Shown here: one piece after another, positions 33,751 to 43,777 of the stretch
Layout: each line of letters begins with the position of its first letter
How positions within the stretch are numbered: the first letter of the stretch is position 1
NCBI RefSeq assembly: GCF_020991415.1
Contig: NZ_JAJMOY010000001.1
Span: forward strand, 620,001-684,000
Length of the DNA: 64,000 nucleotides
Direction of reading: 5' to 3'
DNA from: Flavobacterium sp. ENC
GTDB taxonomy: Bacteria > Bacteroidota > Bacteroidia > Flavobacteriales > Flavobacteriaceae
The notes under the pieces: model-generated
The model's input: the letters and a program-made list of their open reading frames with translations, nothing else
Database searches by the model: none
Told to the model about the DNA's origin: nothing
Made by a program: the position numbers and the translations under genes

Positions 33751-35271
33751 ATGAATACAATTAATGAATATTTAAGTTTAGCAGAATTCGAGTCTATTAT
33801 CTTTGGAAATAACAAAGTTGTTGTTAGCGATATTGTTTTAAACAGAGTAAATGAAAGCTTTAATTTTTTAAAGGAATTTTCAGGAAATAAAGTAATATAC
33901 GGCGTAAATACGGGCTTTGGACCAATGGCACAATACCGGATTAAAGAATCTGACCAGATTCAGCTGCAGTATAATTTAATCAGAAGCCACTCTTCAGGAA
34001 CAGGAAAACCTTTGAGCCCGGTATGTGCCAAAGCAGCCATCCTGGCGCGATTAAATACGCTTTCTTTAGGAAATTCGGGCGTTCACCCGTCAGTCATTCA
34101 CTTAATGGCCGAGCTGATCAACAGAGATATTACTCCCTTAATTTTCGAACACGGTGGTGTTGGTGCGAGTGGAGACTTAGTGCAATTATCACATTTAGCT
34201 TTAGTTTTAATCGGCGAAGGCGAAGTTTTTTATAAAGGAGACCGAAGACCAACTCCTGAAGTTTTTGAAATTGAAGGCTTAAAACCAATTCAGGTAGAAA
34301 TCAGAGAAGGCCTTGCATTAATCAACGGAACTTCGGTTATGACCGGAATTGGTGTTGTAAATGTGCATCATGCCAATAAATTATTAGACTGGTCACTAAA
34401 ATGTTCCTGTGCCATAAACGAATTGGTTCAGGCGTATGACGATCACTTTTCTGAAGAATTAAACCAAACCAAACGTCATAAAGGACAACAGGAAGTTGCT
34501 GCCAGAATGAGACAAAATCTTTCGGACAGTACTTTGATCCGTAAAAGGGAAGATCACTTATATTCAGGAGAAAATACCGAAGAAATTTTTAAGGAAAAAG
34601 TTCAGGAATATTATTCACTGCGTTGTGTGCCTCAAATTTTAGGTCCGGTTTTAGAAACCATTAACAATGTGGCTTCTATTCTGGAGGATGAATTTAACTC
34701 CGCAAACGACAATCCGATTATCGACGTCAAAAACAAACATGTGTATCACGGAGGTAATTTCCATGGCGATTATATTTCTCTTGAAATGGATAAATTAAAA
34801 ATCGTTATTACCAAATTAACGATGCTGGCAGAACGTCAGTTGAATTATTTATTAAATTCAAAAATCAACGAAATCCTTCCTCCATTTGTAAATTTAGGAA
34901 CATTAGGATTTAATTTCGGAATGCAGGGTGTGCAGTTTACCGCGACCTCAACTACTGCCGAAAGCCAGATGTTGTCTAACCCAATGTATGTACACAGTAT
35001 TCCAAACAACAACGACAATCAGGATATTGTAAGCATGGGAACAAATGCTGCCGTGATTACCTCAAAAGTTATCGAAAACTCTTTTGAAGTTTTAGCTATT
35101 GAAATGATTACAATCGTTCAGGCCATTGATTATTTAGATCAGAAAGATAAAATTTCATCTGTAACCAAAAAATGGTACGATGATGTTCGAAATATAATTC
35201 CAACCTTTACGCAGGATCAGGTGATGTATCCTTTTGTTCAAAATGTAAAAGATTACCTTATAAATAGTTAA
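33751..35271 (+). CDS. tyrosine ammonia-lyase (HAL/PAL family)
   Basis: It removes ammonia from L-tyrosine to give 4-coumarate, the aryl starter of the flexirubin polyene. The MIO cofactor forms from Ala139-Ser140-Gly141 (HGGVGASGDLVQ). The catalytic Tyr is in VIYGVNTGFGPMAQ (about residue 50). The protein is 506 residues. The sequence closely resembles, as far as I remember it, the characterised F. johnsoniae TAL, including RSHSSGTGKPL in the selectivity loop. Histidine ammonia-lyase is the fallback, but the cluster context argues for tyrosine. Confidence 0.93.
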   Translation: MNTINEYLSLAEFESIIFGNNKVVVSDIVLNRVNESFNFLKEFSGNKVIYGVNTGFGPMAQYRIKESDQIQLQYNLIRSHSSGTGKPLSPVCAKAAILARLNTLSLGNSGVHPSVIHLMAELINRDITPLIFEHGGVGASGDLVQLSHLALVLIGEGEVFYKGDRRPTPEVFEIEGLKPIQVEIREGLALINGTSVMTGIGVVNVHHANKLLDWSLKCSCAINELVQAYDDHFSEELNQTKRHKGQQEVAARMRQNLSDSTLIRKREDHLYSGENTEEIFKEKVQEYYSLRCVPQILGPVLETINNVASILEDEFNSANDNPIIDVKNKHVYHGGNFHGDYISLEMDKLKIVITKLTMLAERQLNYLLNSKINEILPPFVNLGTLGFNFGMQGVQFTATSTTAESQMLSNPMYVHSIPNNNDNQDIVSMGTNAAVITSKVIENSFEVLAIEMITIVQAIDYLDQKDKISSVTKKWYDDVRNIIPTFTQDQVMYPFVQNVKDYLINS

Positions 35272-35306
35272 ACCGCATATATCTATTAATCTTGAATCTT
35301 AAACCC

Positions 35307-36518
35307 ATGAAAAAATCTTTCCTTTTTTTATTGTTATTATTTATTCAGTTTGTTAATAGCCAGGAATTGGCTTTGGTTAAAAAAAATGCCAAAATCGGAT
35401 ATATTTCCAAAGACGGAAGCTTTAAAATTGAGCCTCAGTACAAAGCTGCCAAAAGTTTTTCTGAAGGCCTGGCTGCTGTAGAAGACAATGGAAAATGGGG
35501 TTTTATTGACACCAAAGGAACCTGGGTAATTCCTGCAGCTTTTGATGATGCAAAAGATTTTAACAGCGGAATTGCAATTGTAAAAAAAGCTAAGGATTGG
35601 GTCTATATCAATACAAAAGGTGAAATTCAAAAAGCACCGGCAACAGAAAAACTATTTGATTTTAATAATGGAATTGCTTTTATCAGACAAGCAGATAAAG
35701 TGGGGTTAATCAACTCCGGAATGACTGTTGTTTTAGAACCCAAATACGATCAGATCAAACCTTTTGAAAATGGTTTTGCAAGAGTGGAACTCAATAAAAA
35801 ATGGGGAATTATAAGTTCAAATGGCAAAGAAGCTGTAGAACCTGCTTATGATGAAATAGGCAATTATTTTAAAAATACAACCTGGGCCCGAAAAGATAAA
35901 ACTTTTGGAATCGTAAGTGGTGGAAAGTTTATTCCCGTAGAAGGTGCCGAAAAAATCTGGGATTTTGAAACACAGGATTTAACCTATGCAAAAAAGAACG
36001 GGAAAATCGGATTCATTGACTTAAAAGGAAACTGGGCAATTCTGCCTATTTACGATAAAGCAAGAGCATTCTCAAAAAACTTAGCTCCTGTTTGTGTGGG
36101 ATCGAAATGGGGCTACATCAACCCGAAAGCAGAATTCATTATTCCGCCAACCTATAGCGATGCAGAAGTTTTCAGTTCAAACGGACTGGCTCCCGTAAAA
36201 GAAAAAAACTGGGGGTTCATCAATGAAACCGGAAAACTCGTAATTCCTACCCAATATGGTATTACTTCAAACGGATTCGTTATTGCTTTGTTTGTACAAC
36301 AGGACAAAGGATTTATAGATGGTGTGGCAAGAGTAAAAAATGAAGGAAAATGGGGGTTTCTTAAACCTGACGGAACTGTATTAGGAAATCAATGGTTTGA
36401 AAACGCTGAGATATTTTCAAAAACAGCAGAAAAAAACAACAGCAGTGAAGTTGCTTCCGAGAAGCCAAAAGCAGAAACAAAAGCCGCGACAAAACCAGTA
36501 ACCAAAAAGAAAAAATAA
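35307..36518 (+). CDS. secreted WG-repeat protein
   Basis: Start at 35307 (MKKSFLFLLLLFIQFVNSQ), a signal peptide; five upstream codons in frame are less likely. The body is made of about ten WG-type repeats of roughly 35 residues (e.g. KWGFIDTKGTWVIPAAFDDAK, then KIGFIDLKGNWAILPIYDKA). The C-terminus is charged and Ala/Lys-rich (KPKAETKAATKPVTKKKK). WG repeats form beta structures of unclear function. It may be a periplasmic scaffold; its role in pigment synthesis is unknown. Confidence 0.85.
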   Translation: MKKSFLFLLLLFIQFVNSQELALVKKNAKIGYISKDGSFKIEPQYKAAKSFSEGLAAVEDNGKWGFIDTKGTWVIPAAFDDAKDFNSGIAIVKKAKDWVYINTKGEIQKAPATEKLFDFNNGIAFIRQADKVGLINSGMTVVLEPKYDQIKPFENGFARVELNKKWGIISSNGKEAVEPAYDEIGNYFKNTTWARKDKTFGIVSGGKFIPVEGAEKIWDFETQDLTYAKKNGKIGFIDLKGNWAILPIYDKARAFSKNLAPVCVGSKWGYINPKAEFIIPPTYSDAEVFSSNGLAPVKEKNWGFINETGKLVIPTQYGITSNGFVIALFVQQDKGFIDGVARVKNEGKWGFLKPDGTVLGNQWFENAEIFSKTAEKNNSSEVASEKPKAETKAATKPVTKKKK

Positions 36519-36706
36519 ATTTTACCTAAATGAAATCGCCACTAAAAAAATTGTGCAAGCAAAACCAATAAAAAGCGATACCATTTATGACCTATAAAAA
36601 ATAAATTCTACATAAATGAAATCGCTACTAAAAAATTGCGTAAGCAAAACCACTAAAAAGCGATACCATTTATGACCTATAAAAAATAAAATTTACATAA
36701 ATGAAA
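36511..36706 (+). repeat. 85-bp tandem repeat reaching the start codon of the ketoreductase gene
   Basis: The unit is repeated at 36511-36595 and 36596-36680, with a third partial copy at 36681-36706 that carries the real start codon. The ATGAAAT of each unit lies at 36530, 36616 and 36701. Each unit is itself an imperfect palindrome (ATAAATGAAATCGCT with AGCGATACCATTTAT). A one-base indel between units rules out conserved coding. Confidence 0.85.
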
Positions 36707-37432
36707 TGTGTATTAGTAACAGGTGGTTCCAGAGGAATTGGAAGTGCTGTTTGTAAAAAATTAGCCGTTGAAGCCAATTATCATATTTTGATTAATTATC
36801 ATTCCAACAAAACAGCTGCCGAAGCAACACTTCAGGAAATACAAAAATTAGGAGCAACCGGAGAAATTTTAGGTTTCGATGTTTCTAATTTTGAAGAAGT
36901 ACAAAACGTTTTAACCAAATGGCAGGAAGCAAATCCCGAAGCCATTGTTGAAGCCATTGTCAATAACGCCGGAATTACAAAAGACGGTCTTTTTATGTGG
37001 ATGACTCCCGAAGACTGGAATGGGGTTGTCAATACAAGTTTAAACGGATTTTTTAATGTCACGCAGTTTTTCATCCAGAAAATGCTGCGCAACAAATATG
37101 GCCGAATCGTCAATATGGTTTCTGTTTCAGGAGTAAAAGGAACAGCAGGACAAACCAATTATTCGGCTGCAAAAGGAGCGATTGTCGCAGCTACCAAAGC
37201 TTTGGCCCAGGAAGTTGCCAAAAGGAACATTACTGTAAATGCCGTAGCACCCGGTTTTATCAGAACCGATATGACCAGTGCCTTGGATGAAAAAGAATTA
37301 CTAAAACTAATTCCGGTAAATCGTTTCGGTGAGGCCGAAGAAGTTGCCGATTTGGTAAGCTTTTTGATTTCAAAAAAAGCAAGCTACATTACAGGAGAAA
37401 TTATCAATATAAACGGAGGAATATATTCTTAA
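36701..37432 (+). CDS. 3-oxoacyl-ACP reductase (FabG/ApeQ-like)
   Basis: This SDR enzyme reduces the beta-keto group on ACP-bound polyene intermediates. The NADPH loop is TGGSRGIG (7-14), the NNAG motif is at 88-91, and the catalytic set includes Tyr154 and Lys158 (SVSGVKGTAGQTNYSAAKGA). The C-terminus SYITGEIININGGIYS is typical of FabG. It is 243 residues long. It heads a run of fatty-acid-type genes and its start region is duplicated in the upstream tandem repeat. Confidence 0.92.
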   Translation: MKCVLVTGGSRGIGSAVCKKLAVEANYHILINYHSNKTAAEATLQEIQKLGATGEILGFDVSNFEEVQNVLTKWQEANPEAIVEAIVNNAGITKDGLFMWMTPEDWNGVVNTSLNGFFNVTQFFIQKMLRNKYGRIVNMVSVSGVKGTAGQTNYSAAKGAIVAATKALAQEVAKRNITVNAVAPGFIRTDMTSALDEKELLKLIPVNRFGEAEEVADLVSFLISKKASYITGEIININGGIYS

Positions 37433-37608
37433 CAATAGTAGGTTTGCCAGGCTGTTTTTAAGTTTTTTTTAACGCTGAAAATTGCACGCGAAGACGCAAA
37501 GTTTTATAAAGACATAAAAAAGAAAAAACCTGGCGTCTTTGCGAGATTAAGAAGACAAAGAATAGATTAAAAATTACAGTAACGGATAAAAAATTATTTT
37601 GAAAGACG

Positions 37609-38832
37609 ATGAATAAGAGAGTTGTAATTACCGGAATGGGAATTTATTCCTGTATCGGAACTTCTTTAGACGAAGTAAAGGAGTCCTTATACAACGGGAA
37701 ATCCGGCATTCAGTTTGATCCTGAAAGAAAGGAATTTGGATTTCAGTCTGCCTTAACAGGTATGGTTCCTAAAACGGACCTGAAAAATTTACTGTCCCGC
37801 AGACAACGTATGAGCATTGGTGAAGAAACTGAATATGCTTATATGGCAACTGTAGAAGCACTGAAAAATGCCAATATTGACGACGCCTTTTTTGACAACC
37901 GCGAAGTGGGAATCATGTACGGAAATGACAGCGTTTCTAAAGCTATTATTGACGCGACAGACATTGTTCGTGAGAAAAAAGACACTGCACTAATTGGTTC
38001 GGGAGCCATCTTTAAATCGATGAATTCTACGGTAACCATGAATTTATCGACGATTTTCAAGCTAAGAGGAATCAATCTTACTATAAGTGCAGCCTGTGCA
38101 AGTGGTTCGCACTCTATTGGACTGGCTTATTTTTTAATCAAAAGCGGTTTTCAGGATATTATTATTTGCGGCGGCGCACAGGAAATCAACAAATATGCGA
38201 TGAGCAGTTTTGATGGTTTAGGTGTTTTTTCAAACAGGGAAAATGAGCCGGAAAAAGCATCACGCCCTTTTGATGCAGATCGCGACGGGTTAATTCCAAG
38301 TGGTGGCGGTGCTACGTTAATCCTCGAGAGTTACGAATCAGCAATCGCACGAGGCGCTACTATTATTGCAGAAGTGGCGGGTTACGGATTTTCTTCCAAC
38401 GGAGGTCATATTTCCACTCCAAATGTAGAAGGACCGGCGACTGCTATGCAAAGAGCCCTTGACGACGCCAAACTAAAAGCGTCAGATATTGACTACATAA
38501 ATGCGCATGCCACTTCAACTCCCGTTGGAGATGGTAACGAAGCCAAAGCCATCTTTGAAGTTTTTGGTGAGAAAAATCCTTATGTAAGTTCTACAAAGTC
38601 AATGACAGGTCACGAATGCTGGATGGCCGGAGCCAGTGAGGTAATCTACTCTATTATAATGATGCAGCACGATTTTATTGCGCCAAACATCAATTTGGAA
38701 AATCCCGACGAAGATGCTTCAAAATTAAATTTAGTTAAAACTACGTTAAACAAAAAATTTGACATATTTTTGTCCAATTCCTTCGGGTTTGGAGGAACCA
38801 ACTCGGCGTTGGTAGTTAAAAAGTTTAATTGA
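37609..38832 (+). CDS. beta-ketoacyl-ACP synthase, KAS II type (flexirubin)
   Basis: The 407-residue condensing enzyme has an intact triad: Cys163 (SAACASGSHSIG), His300 (NAHATSTPVGDGN) and His335 (SMTGHECWMAG). The second-His motif reads GHECWMAGASE instead of the usual GHxLGAAG, which may reflect special partners. It would extend the aryl polyene with malonyl units. The ACP gene follows after three bases. The 176-bp upstream gap has no clear promoter but contains a GACGCAAAG / CTTTGCG repeat. Confidence 0.9.
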   Translation: MNKRVVITGMGIYSCIGTSLDEVKESLYNGKSGIQFDPERKEFGFQSALTGMVPKTDLKNLLSRRQRMSIGEETEYAYMATVEALKNANIDDAFFDNREVGIMYGNDSVSKAIIDATDIVREKKDTALIGSGAIFKSMNSTVTMNLSTIFKLRGINLTISAACASGSHSIGLAYFLIKSGFQDIIICGGAQEINKYAMSSFDGLGVFSNRENEPEKASRPFDADRDGLIPSGGGATLILESYESAIARGATIIAEVAGYGFSSNGGHISTPNVEGPATAMQRALDDAKLKASDIDYINAHATSTPVGDGNEAKAIFEVFGEKNPYVSSTKSMTGHECWMAGASEVIYSIIMMQHDFIAPNINLENPDEDASKLNLVKTTLNKKFDIFLSNSFGFGGTNSALVVKKFN

Positions 38833-38835
38833 GTG

Positions 38836-39090
38836 ATGAATAAAGAAGAAATAATAGAAAGAATTAATAGTTTTTTGGTTGAAGAATTTGAAGTTGACGG
38901 AGACGAAATTGAACCAAACGCTAATTTAAAAGACACATTAGGTTTAGATAGTTTAGATTATGTAGACTTAGTTGTTTCTATTGAATCTAACTTTGGAGTA
39001 AAACTGGTAGAAGTCGATTTTGTTGGAATTGCTTCTTTTCAGAATTTTTATGACCTGATTGAAACGAAACTAAAAGCCAAAGCTGTTTAA
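38836..39090 (+). CDS. acyl carrier protein of the pigment cluster (1)
   Basis: The 84-residue ACP carries phosphopantetheine on Ser39 (DTLGLDSLDYVDLV). The start is the ATG at 38836, directly after a GTG that is also in frame. It is paired with the KAS gene before it and overlaps the acyltransferase gene after it by one base (TAATG). It probably carries the polyene chain. It differs from AcpP in motif and acidic pattern. Confidence 0.92.
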   Translation: MNKEEIIERINSFLVEEFEVDGDEIEPNANLKDTLGLDSLDYVDLVVSIESNFGVKLVEVDFVGIASFQNFYDLIETKLKAKAV

Positions 39091-39971
39091 TGAGCAAATG
39101 GGATGGTAAATCAAAAGGTACTGTTTTAGGATATCGGATATTTGTTTTTTTAATACAAAAAATAGGTATTAGATCCGCTTACGGACTTTTATACTTTGTC
39201 GCATCTTATTATTTCCTTTTCCTTAAAAAAAGCAACAGCGCTATCTTCTACTATTTTAATCAAAGATTAAAATATTCCCGTTTTAAATCCCGAAAAATGG
39301 TTTTCAGGAGTTATTATACTTTTGGACAAACCATCATTGATAAAATCTCCATTTCTGCAGGAATGCGAAATAAATTCACCTATGAATTTGACGGAATCGA
39401 GGTTTTAAAAAATCTTTTGGCAGCAAAAAAAGGCGGTGTCCTGATTAGTGCACACGTTGGGAATTTTGAAATCGCCGAGCATTTTTTAGGCGACATTAAT
39501 CTTGATTTCAGTATTAATCTTGTCACTACGGATTTAGAGCATTCCGCCATTAAAAATTATCTGGAAAGTCTTGCCCAAAAACCTTCCGTAAAATTTATCA
39601 TCATCAAAGACGATCTGTCTCATATTTTTGAGATCAATGCCGCTCTTGCAAACAACGAACTGGTTTGTTTTACTGGCGATCGTTATTTTGAAGGAACGAA
39701 ATCCCTTTCCGAAGAAATACTGGGCCAGGAAGCCCATTTCCCGGCCGGTCCCTTTTTGATCGCTTCCCGTTTAAAAGTGCCTGTTGTTTTCGTGTATGTC
39801 ATGAAAGAACCCAACCTGCATTATCATTTATATGCAAGGGAAGCTACTGTAAAACATCGCGACGAAAAGGGTTTATTGAAAGAATATGTACAAAGTGTGG
39901 AAACCATTCTGCAGAAATACCCTTTGCAATGGTTCAATTATTTTGATTTTTGGAACCAGCTGAAAAAATAA
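39090..39971 (+). CDS. LpxL/HtrB-like acyltransferase
   Basis: The 293 residues resemble lipid A late acyltransferases: an N-terminal membrane anchor (about 28-46), the catalytic HX4E as His122 and Glu127 (ISAHVGNFEIAE), and later GDRYFEGTK and FPAGPFLIASRLKVP. Such enzymes take acyl groups from ACP at the inner membrane. It overlaps the ACP gene by one base. In this cluster it may transfer the polyene acyl chain, one candidate for the ester-forming step. Confidence 0.85.
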   Translation: MSKWDGKSKGTVLGYRIFVFLIQKIGIRSAYGLLYFVASYYFLFLKKSNSAIFYYFNQRLKYSRFKSRKMVFRSYYTFGQTIIDKISISAGMRNKFTYEFDGIEVLKNLLAAKKGGVLISAHVGNFEIAEHFLGDINLDFSINLVTTDLEHSAIKNYLESLAQKPSVKFIIIKDDLSHIFEINAALANNELVCFTGDRYFEGTKSLSEEILGQEAHFPAGPFLIASRLKVPVVFVYVMKEPNLHYHLYAREATVKHRDEKGLLKEYVQSVETILQKYPLQWFNYFDFWNQLKK

Positions 39972-40042
39972 AGATAAAATAAACCATCCTTCCGCTTTTG
40001 ATAAGCATTCTTTTATACTTTTAGGAAATCTTAAAACAAGGC

Positions 40043-41692
40043 ATGAAAGAATACGATACGATTATCATTGGTTCCGGAGTTGGAGGTCTAGCAACAGGAA
40101 TTTGCCTGGCAAGGGCCGGACAAAAAGTTTTAATTCTGGAGCAGCATTATGTTCCCGGAGGCTGGAGTCACAGTTTTACCCTAAACGGACAGCGTTTTAG
40201 CCCTGGTGTACATTATGTCGGACTTCTTGAAGAAGGTTCTTCTACCAATGAACTGTATCGCGGTTTGGGAATTGCCAATGATCTGGTTTTTTTCCGAATG
40301 AATAAAAAAGCCTACGAACATTGCCTAATTGGCGATCAGTCTTTCGACCTTCCGGCCGGAATCGATAACCTCAAAAAAACACTTTCTGACCATTTTCCTG
40401 CTGAAGAAAAAAACATCCATGAATATCTTTCCTTAGTCGAAAAAGTAAGTTACGAACTTCAGTTAATTCCAAAATTAAAAGGCTGGTGGCAAAAAATAAC
40501 AGTGCCTTTCCGAACGAAACATTTTGGAAAATTCGCCTTGTTCCCCTTAAAAAAAGTAGTATCCTGGCATGTTAAGGATCCAATGCTGAAAGCCGTTCTT
40601 AACGTTCAGTGTGGCGATCACGGGCTTCCGCCCAACAAAGCCTGCTTCCCGGTACATTGTTCGGTAATGAGCCATTATTTTGATGGCGGTTATTATCCGA
40701 TGGGCGGCGGCGGCGGTATCGTAAAAGCGATGACAAACGGCATAAAAAGACATGGCGGCGAAGTTCGTGTACAGCAAAACGTGCAGAAAATTATCATCGA
40801 AAATAAAAAAGCCATTGGTATTGAACTGGAAAATGGCGAAAAAATACTGGCCAAAAATATTGTTTCGAATGCCGATCCATCGATTACCTATTTAAACCTG
40901 ATCGAAAAAGAACACCTCAGCAAATCACTGCTTAAGAAACTCCAAAAAACAAAATACTCGGTTACTTCATTGATTCTATTTCTGACATTAGATATCGATG
41001 TTACCCAGTTTAATATTGATTCCGGAAACATCTGGATGATGAAAGATGAAAATGATGATGACAATTTTGAAGATTTAATGAACAATGATATTGCAGAAGG
41101 GGATTCGTTTCCTGCTGTTTTTATTAGCTGCACCACACTTAAGGATCCGGCCAGTTTTAATGGAAAATATCATAATTTCGAAATTGTTACTTATGTCAAT
41201 TATGACCATTTGGATGATTTCAACGGCCTGGACGATTACCACAATGAAGCGTACAAAATCTTCAAGGAAAAAGTTACCAATAAACTGATGAACAATGTCG
41301 AGAAAATAATCCCGAATGCCAAACAGCATATTATTCAGGCTGAATTGGGAACGCCAAAAACCAATGAATTTTATATTAATTCGACGAAAGGGAATGTATA
41401 CGGAACCGAAAAAACACTTAATCAGGTAGGCCCTTTCGCCTACAAGAACAAAACTGAGATCGACAATTTATTTCTTTGCGGGGCCTGTACACTTTCTCAT
41501 GGCGTTACCGGAGCCACCTATTCCGGTATTGCGGCGGCGGCATTAATTCTGGACTGTACATCAGATGATTTGTTAACTGAAGATGCCAATCAGAAAATAC
41601 GAATCTATGATGCCGAAGATGCTTCCACATGGCCGGAATGGGTGCATACCAAACGGTCGGACAAAATCAGGAAATTCATTCCGAAAAATTAA
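40043..41692 (+). CDS. CrtI/phytoene-desaturase-like FAD oxidoreductase (1)
   Basis: The 549-residue protein has the N-terminal FAD motif DTIIIGSGVGGLATGICLARAG (about 4-25) and EQHYVPGGWSHSF. The C-terminal FLCGACTLSHGVTGATYSGIAAA is the second flavin motif of the family. Homologues desaturate or saturate conjugated chains (phytoene desaturase, retinol saturase). A role in tailoring the polyene or resorcinol ring is plausible but unproven. A second family member starts at 62754. Confidence 0.88.
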   Translation: MKEYDTIIIGSGVGGLATGICLARAGQKVLILEQHYVPGGWSHSFTLNGQRFSPGVHYVGLLEEGSSTNELYRGLGIANDLVFFRMNKKAYEHCLIGDQSFDLPAGIDNLKKTLSDHFPAEEKNIHEYLSLVEKVSYELQLIPKLKGWWQKITVPFRTKHFGKFALFPLKKVVSWHVKDPMLKAVLNVQCGDHGLPPNKACFPVHCSVMSHYFDGGYYPMGGGGGIVKAMTNGIKRHGGEVRVQQNVQKIIIENKKAIGIELENGEKILAKNIVSNADPSITYLNLIEKEHLSKSLLKKLQKTKYSVTSLILFLTLDIDVTQFNIDSGNIWMMKDENDDDNFEDLMNNDIAEGDSFPAVFISCTTLKDPASFNGKYHNFEIVTYVNYDHLDDFNGLDDYHNEAYKIFKEKVTNKLMNNVEKIIPNAKQHIIQAELGTPKTNEFYINSTKGNVYGTEKTLNQVGPFAYKNKTEIDNLFLCGACTLSHGVTGATYSGIAAAALILDCTSDDLLTEDANQKIRIYDAEDASTWPEWVHTKRSDKIRKFIPKN

Positions 41693-41725
41693 CTACTTTT
41701 GCGATAACCAAAGCCAAAAACAGAA

Positions 41726-42628
41726 ATGAAAAATGTTCTTGTCATTTATTATTCCCAATCGGGACAGCTCGAATCGATTGCGCAAAATATTGCAAAACCC
41801 TTCCTGAACTCAGAAGAGATCAAAGTAACTTTTCATGAAATACAATTAGAGAAACCATTTCCTTTTCCATGGGATAAAACTTCTTTTTTTGATGCTTTCC
41901 CCGAAACTTTTCTTCAGATCCCAACGGAATTAAAACCCGTCCCGGAAGAAATTTTAAATACAAAATATGATTTAATACTGTTTCATTATCAGGTGTGGTA
42001 CCTGTCACCTTCTATTCCCATCAATTCATTTTTAAAAAGTGAGTCAGGCAAAAAAATACTGAATAATACTCCTGTCATCACCATCAGCGGTTCCAGGAAT
42101 ATGTGGATTATGGCACAGGAAAAAGTTAAGATTTTGCTACGCGAAGCTAACGCAAAATTAGTTGGAAATGTAGCCCTTGTAGACCGTGTTGGAAATCTGA
42201 TAAGCGTCATTACCATTGTAGAATGGATGTTCTCCGGAGTCAAGAAAAAATATTTGGGTATTTTTCCGTTACCGGGAGTTTCGGATAAAGATATTCAGGA
42301 GTCCGATAAGTTCGGGGAAGTAATACTTTCTCATTTTAATCAGCATACACTAGACGAATTACAGCCGGAATTAGTTGCCCTTGGAGGAGTGAAAATTAGC
42401 TCCTATCTCGTAACTGTAGACAAAACGGCAAACAAAATTTTCAATAAATGGTCAAACCTGATTTATAAAAATCAAAAAAACAGAAAAAAGCTGCTTAAAC
42501 TATTTTATGTTTATTTATTCCTCGCGATATGGTTAATCTCACCAATAGTATATATATTGCACCTTATTACCTATCCCATTAAGTTAAAAAAAATAAAAAA
42601 AGAAACTCAATATTATCAGGGAGTTTAG
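41726..42628 (+). CDS. darA: dialkylresorcinol condensing enzyme DarA
   Basis: The 300-residue protein has a flavodoxin-like N-terminal part (VLVIYYSQSGQLESIAQNIA). The middle is YDLILFHYQVWYLSPSIPINSFL, and a hydrophobic segment is near the C-terminus (about 262-285). This is the DarA family, which works with DarB to join two beta-keto chains into a dialkylresorcinol. It is 15 bp upstream of darB. The membrane segment suggests it acts at the inner membrane. Confidence 0.9.
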   Translation: MKNVLVIYYSQSGQLESIAQNIAKPFLNSEEIKVTFHEIQLEKPFPFPWDKTSFFDAFPETFLQIPTELKPVPEEILNTKYDLILFHYQVWYLSPSIPINSFLKSESGKKILNNTPVITISGSRNMWIMAQEKVKILLREANAKLVGNVALVDRVGNLISVITIVEWMFSGVKKKYLGIFPLPGVSDKDIQESDKFGEVILSHFNQHTLDELQPELVALGGVKISSYLVTVDKTANKIFNKWSNLIYKNQKNRKKLLKLFYVYLFLAIWLISPIVYILHLITYPIKLKKIKKETQYYQGV

Positions 42629-42643
42629 TAGACGAATTAGATT

Positions 42644-43777
42644 ATGTTTGAAGTATATATTACCAAAGCTGCAAAATATTTGCCAAATGAGGCTGTTTCT
42701 AATGAAGAAATGGAGGATTATTTAGGACTCATCAATGATGCCGCTTCTAAAGCAAGACGCATTATTTTACGCAATAATAAAATTACAAGTCGTTATTACG
42801 CCATAGATAAAACGGGAAAAAGTACACACAACAACGCCGAATTGACCCGAAATGCTGTTGTGCAGCTGTTTGATGAAAACTTTACGGCACAGGATCTCGA
42901 AGTGCTTTCCTGCGGAACCTCAACACCTGATGTTTTTCTGCCTTCGCATGCTGCGATGGTTCATGGATTATTAAAAAACAAATCAGTAGAATTAAATTCA
43001 TCCACCGGTGTTTGCTGTGCCGGAATGAATTCCTTAAAATTTGGCTTCCTTTCCGTAAGATCCGGAAATTCCAAAAATGCAATCTGCACAGGATCTGAAA
43101 GAGTTTCGACCTGGCTGAATGCCCAAATGTACAATCACGAAGCCGCTAATCTGAAAAGCCTGGAAGAGCAGCCTATCATTGCGTTCAAAAAAGATTTTTT
43201 ACGCTGGATGTTATCTGACGGAGCCGGAGCTTTTTTACTGGAAAATGAGCCAAAAGGGCCAATTTCCCTAAAAATCGAATGGATGGAAGCTTTTTCGTAT
43301 GCGTACGAACTGGAAACCTGCATGTATGCCGGAGGGGATAAATTAGAGAATGGCGAAATCAAAGCGTGGAGCGATTATGCCCCGGAGGAATGGCTGAAGG
43401 AATCTGTTTTTGCCATCAAACAGGATGTGAAATTACTGGACGAATTTATCCTTTCAAAAGGTGCCGAAAGCATGAGGGATGCTATGGGTAAAAACAATAT
43501 CACAGCCGATCAGGTAGATTATTTTATCCCTCACGTTTCGTCTAACTTTTTTGTGGAAGGATTAAAAAAAGGACTGACGGAGAAAGGAATCGGAATGACC
43601 GATGATAAATGGTTTATGAATCTTTCGAGAGTTGGAAATGTAGGTTCTGCCTCTATTTATTTAGCTTTGGAAGAATTAATGAATTCCGGTAATTTGAAAA
43701 AAGGAGATCGTATTCTTTTATCAGTTCCGGAAAGCGGAAGATTTTCTTTCGCCTATGCTTATTTAACCGTTTGCTAA
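42644..43777 (+). CDS. darB: ketosynthase DarB (KAS III-like)
   Basis: DarB condenses two acyl precursors to start the resorcinol ring. The 377-residue thiolase-fold protein has the triad Cys125 (TGVCCAGMNS), His297 (FIPHVSSNF) and Asn332 (RVGNVGSAS). Its stop overlaps the next start by one base (CTAATGG), so translation is coupled to the hot-dog gene. Together with darA it defines the cluster as dialkylresorcinol-forming. Confidence 0.93.
   Translation: MFEVYITKAAKYLPNEAVSNEEMEDYLGLINDAASKARRIILRNNKITSRYYAIDKTGKSTHNNAELTRNAVVQLFDENFTAQDLEVLSCGTSTPDVFLPSHAAMVHGLLKNKSVELNSSTGVCCAGMNSLKFGFLSVRSGNSKNAICTGSERVSTWLNAQMYNHEAANLKSLEEQPIIAFKKDFLRWMLSDGAGAFLLENEPKGPISLKIEWMEAFSYAYELETCMYAGGDKLENGEIKAWSDYAPEEWLKESVFAIKQDVKLLDEFILSKGAESMRDAMGKNNITADQVDYFIPHVSSNFFVEGLKKGLTEKGIGMTDDKWFMNLSRVGNVGSASIYLALEELMNSGNLKKGDRILLSVPESGRFSFAYAYLTVC

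Noticed and set aside
36616..36675. A 19-codon peptide in the tandem repeat before the ketoreductase gene
   Set aside because: The first repeat copy has a one-base indel that changes the frame, so the peptide is not conserved.
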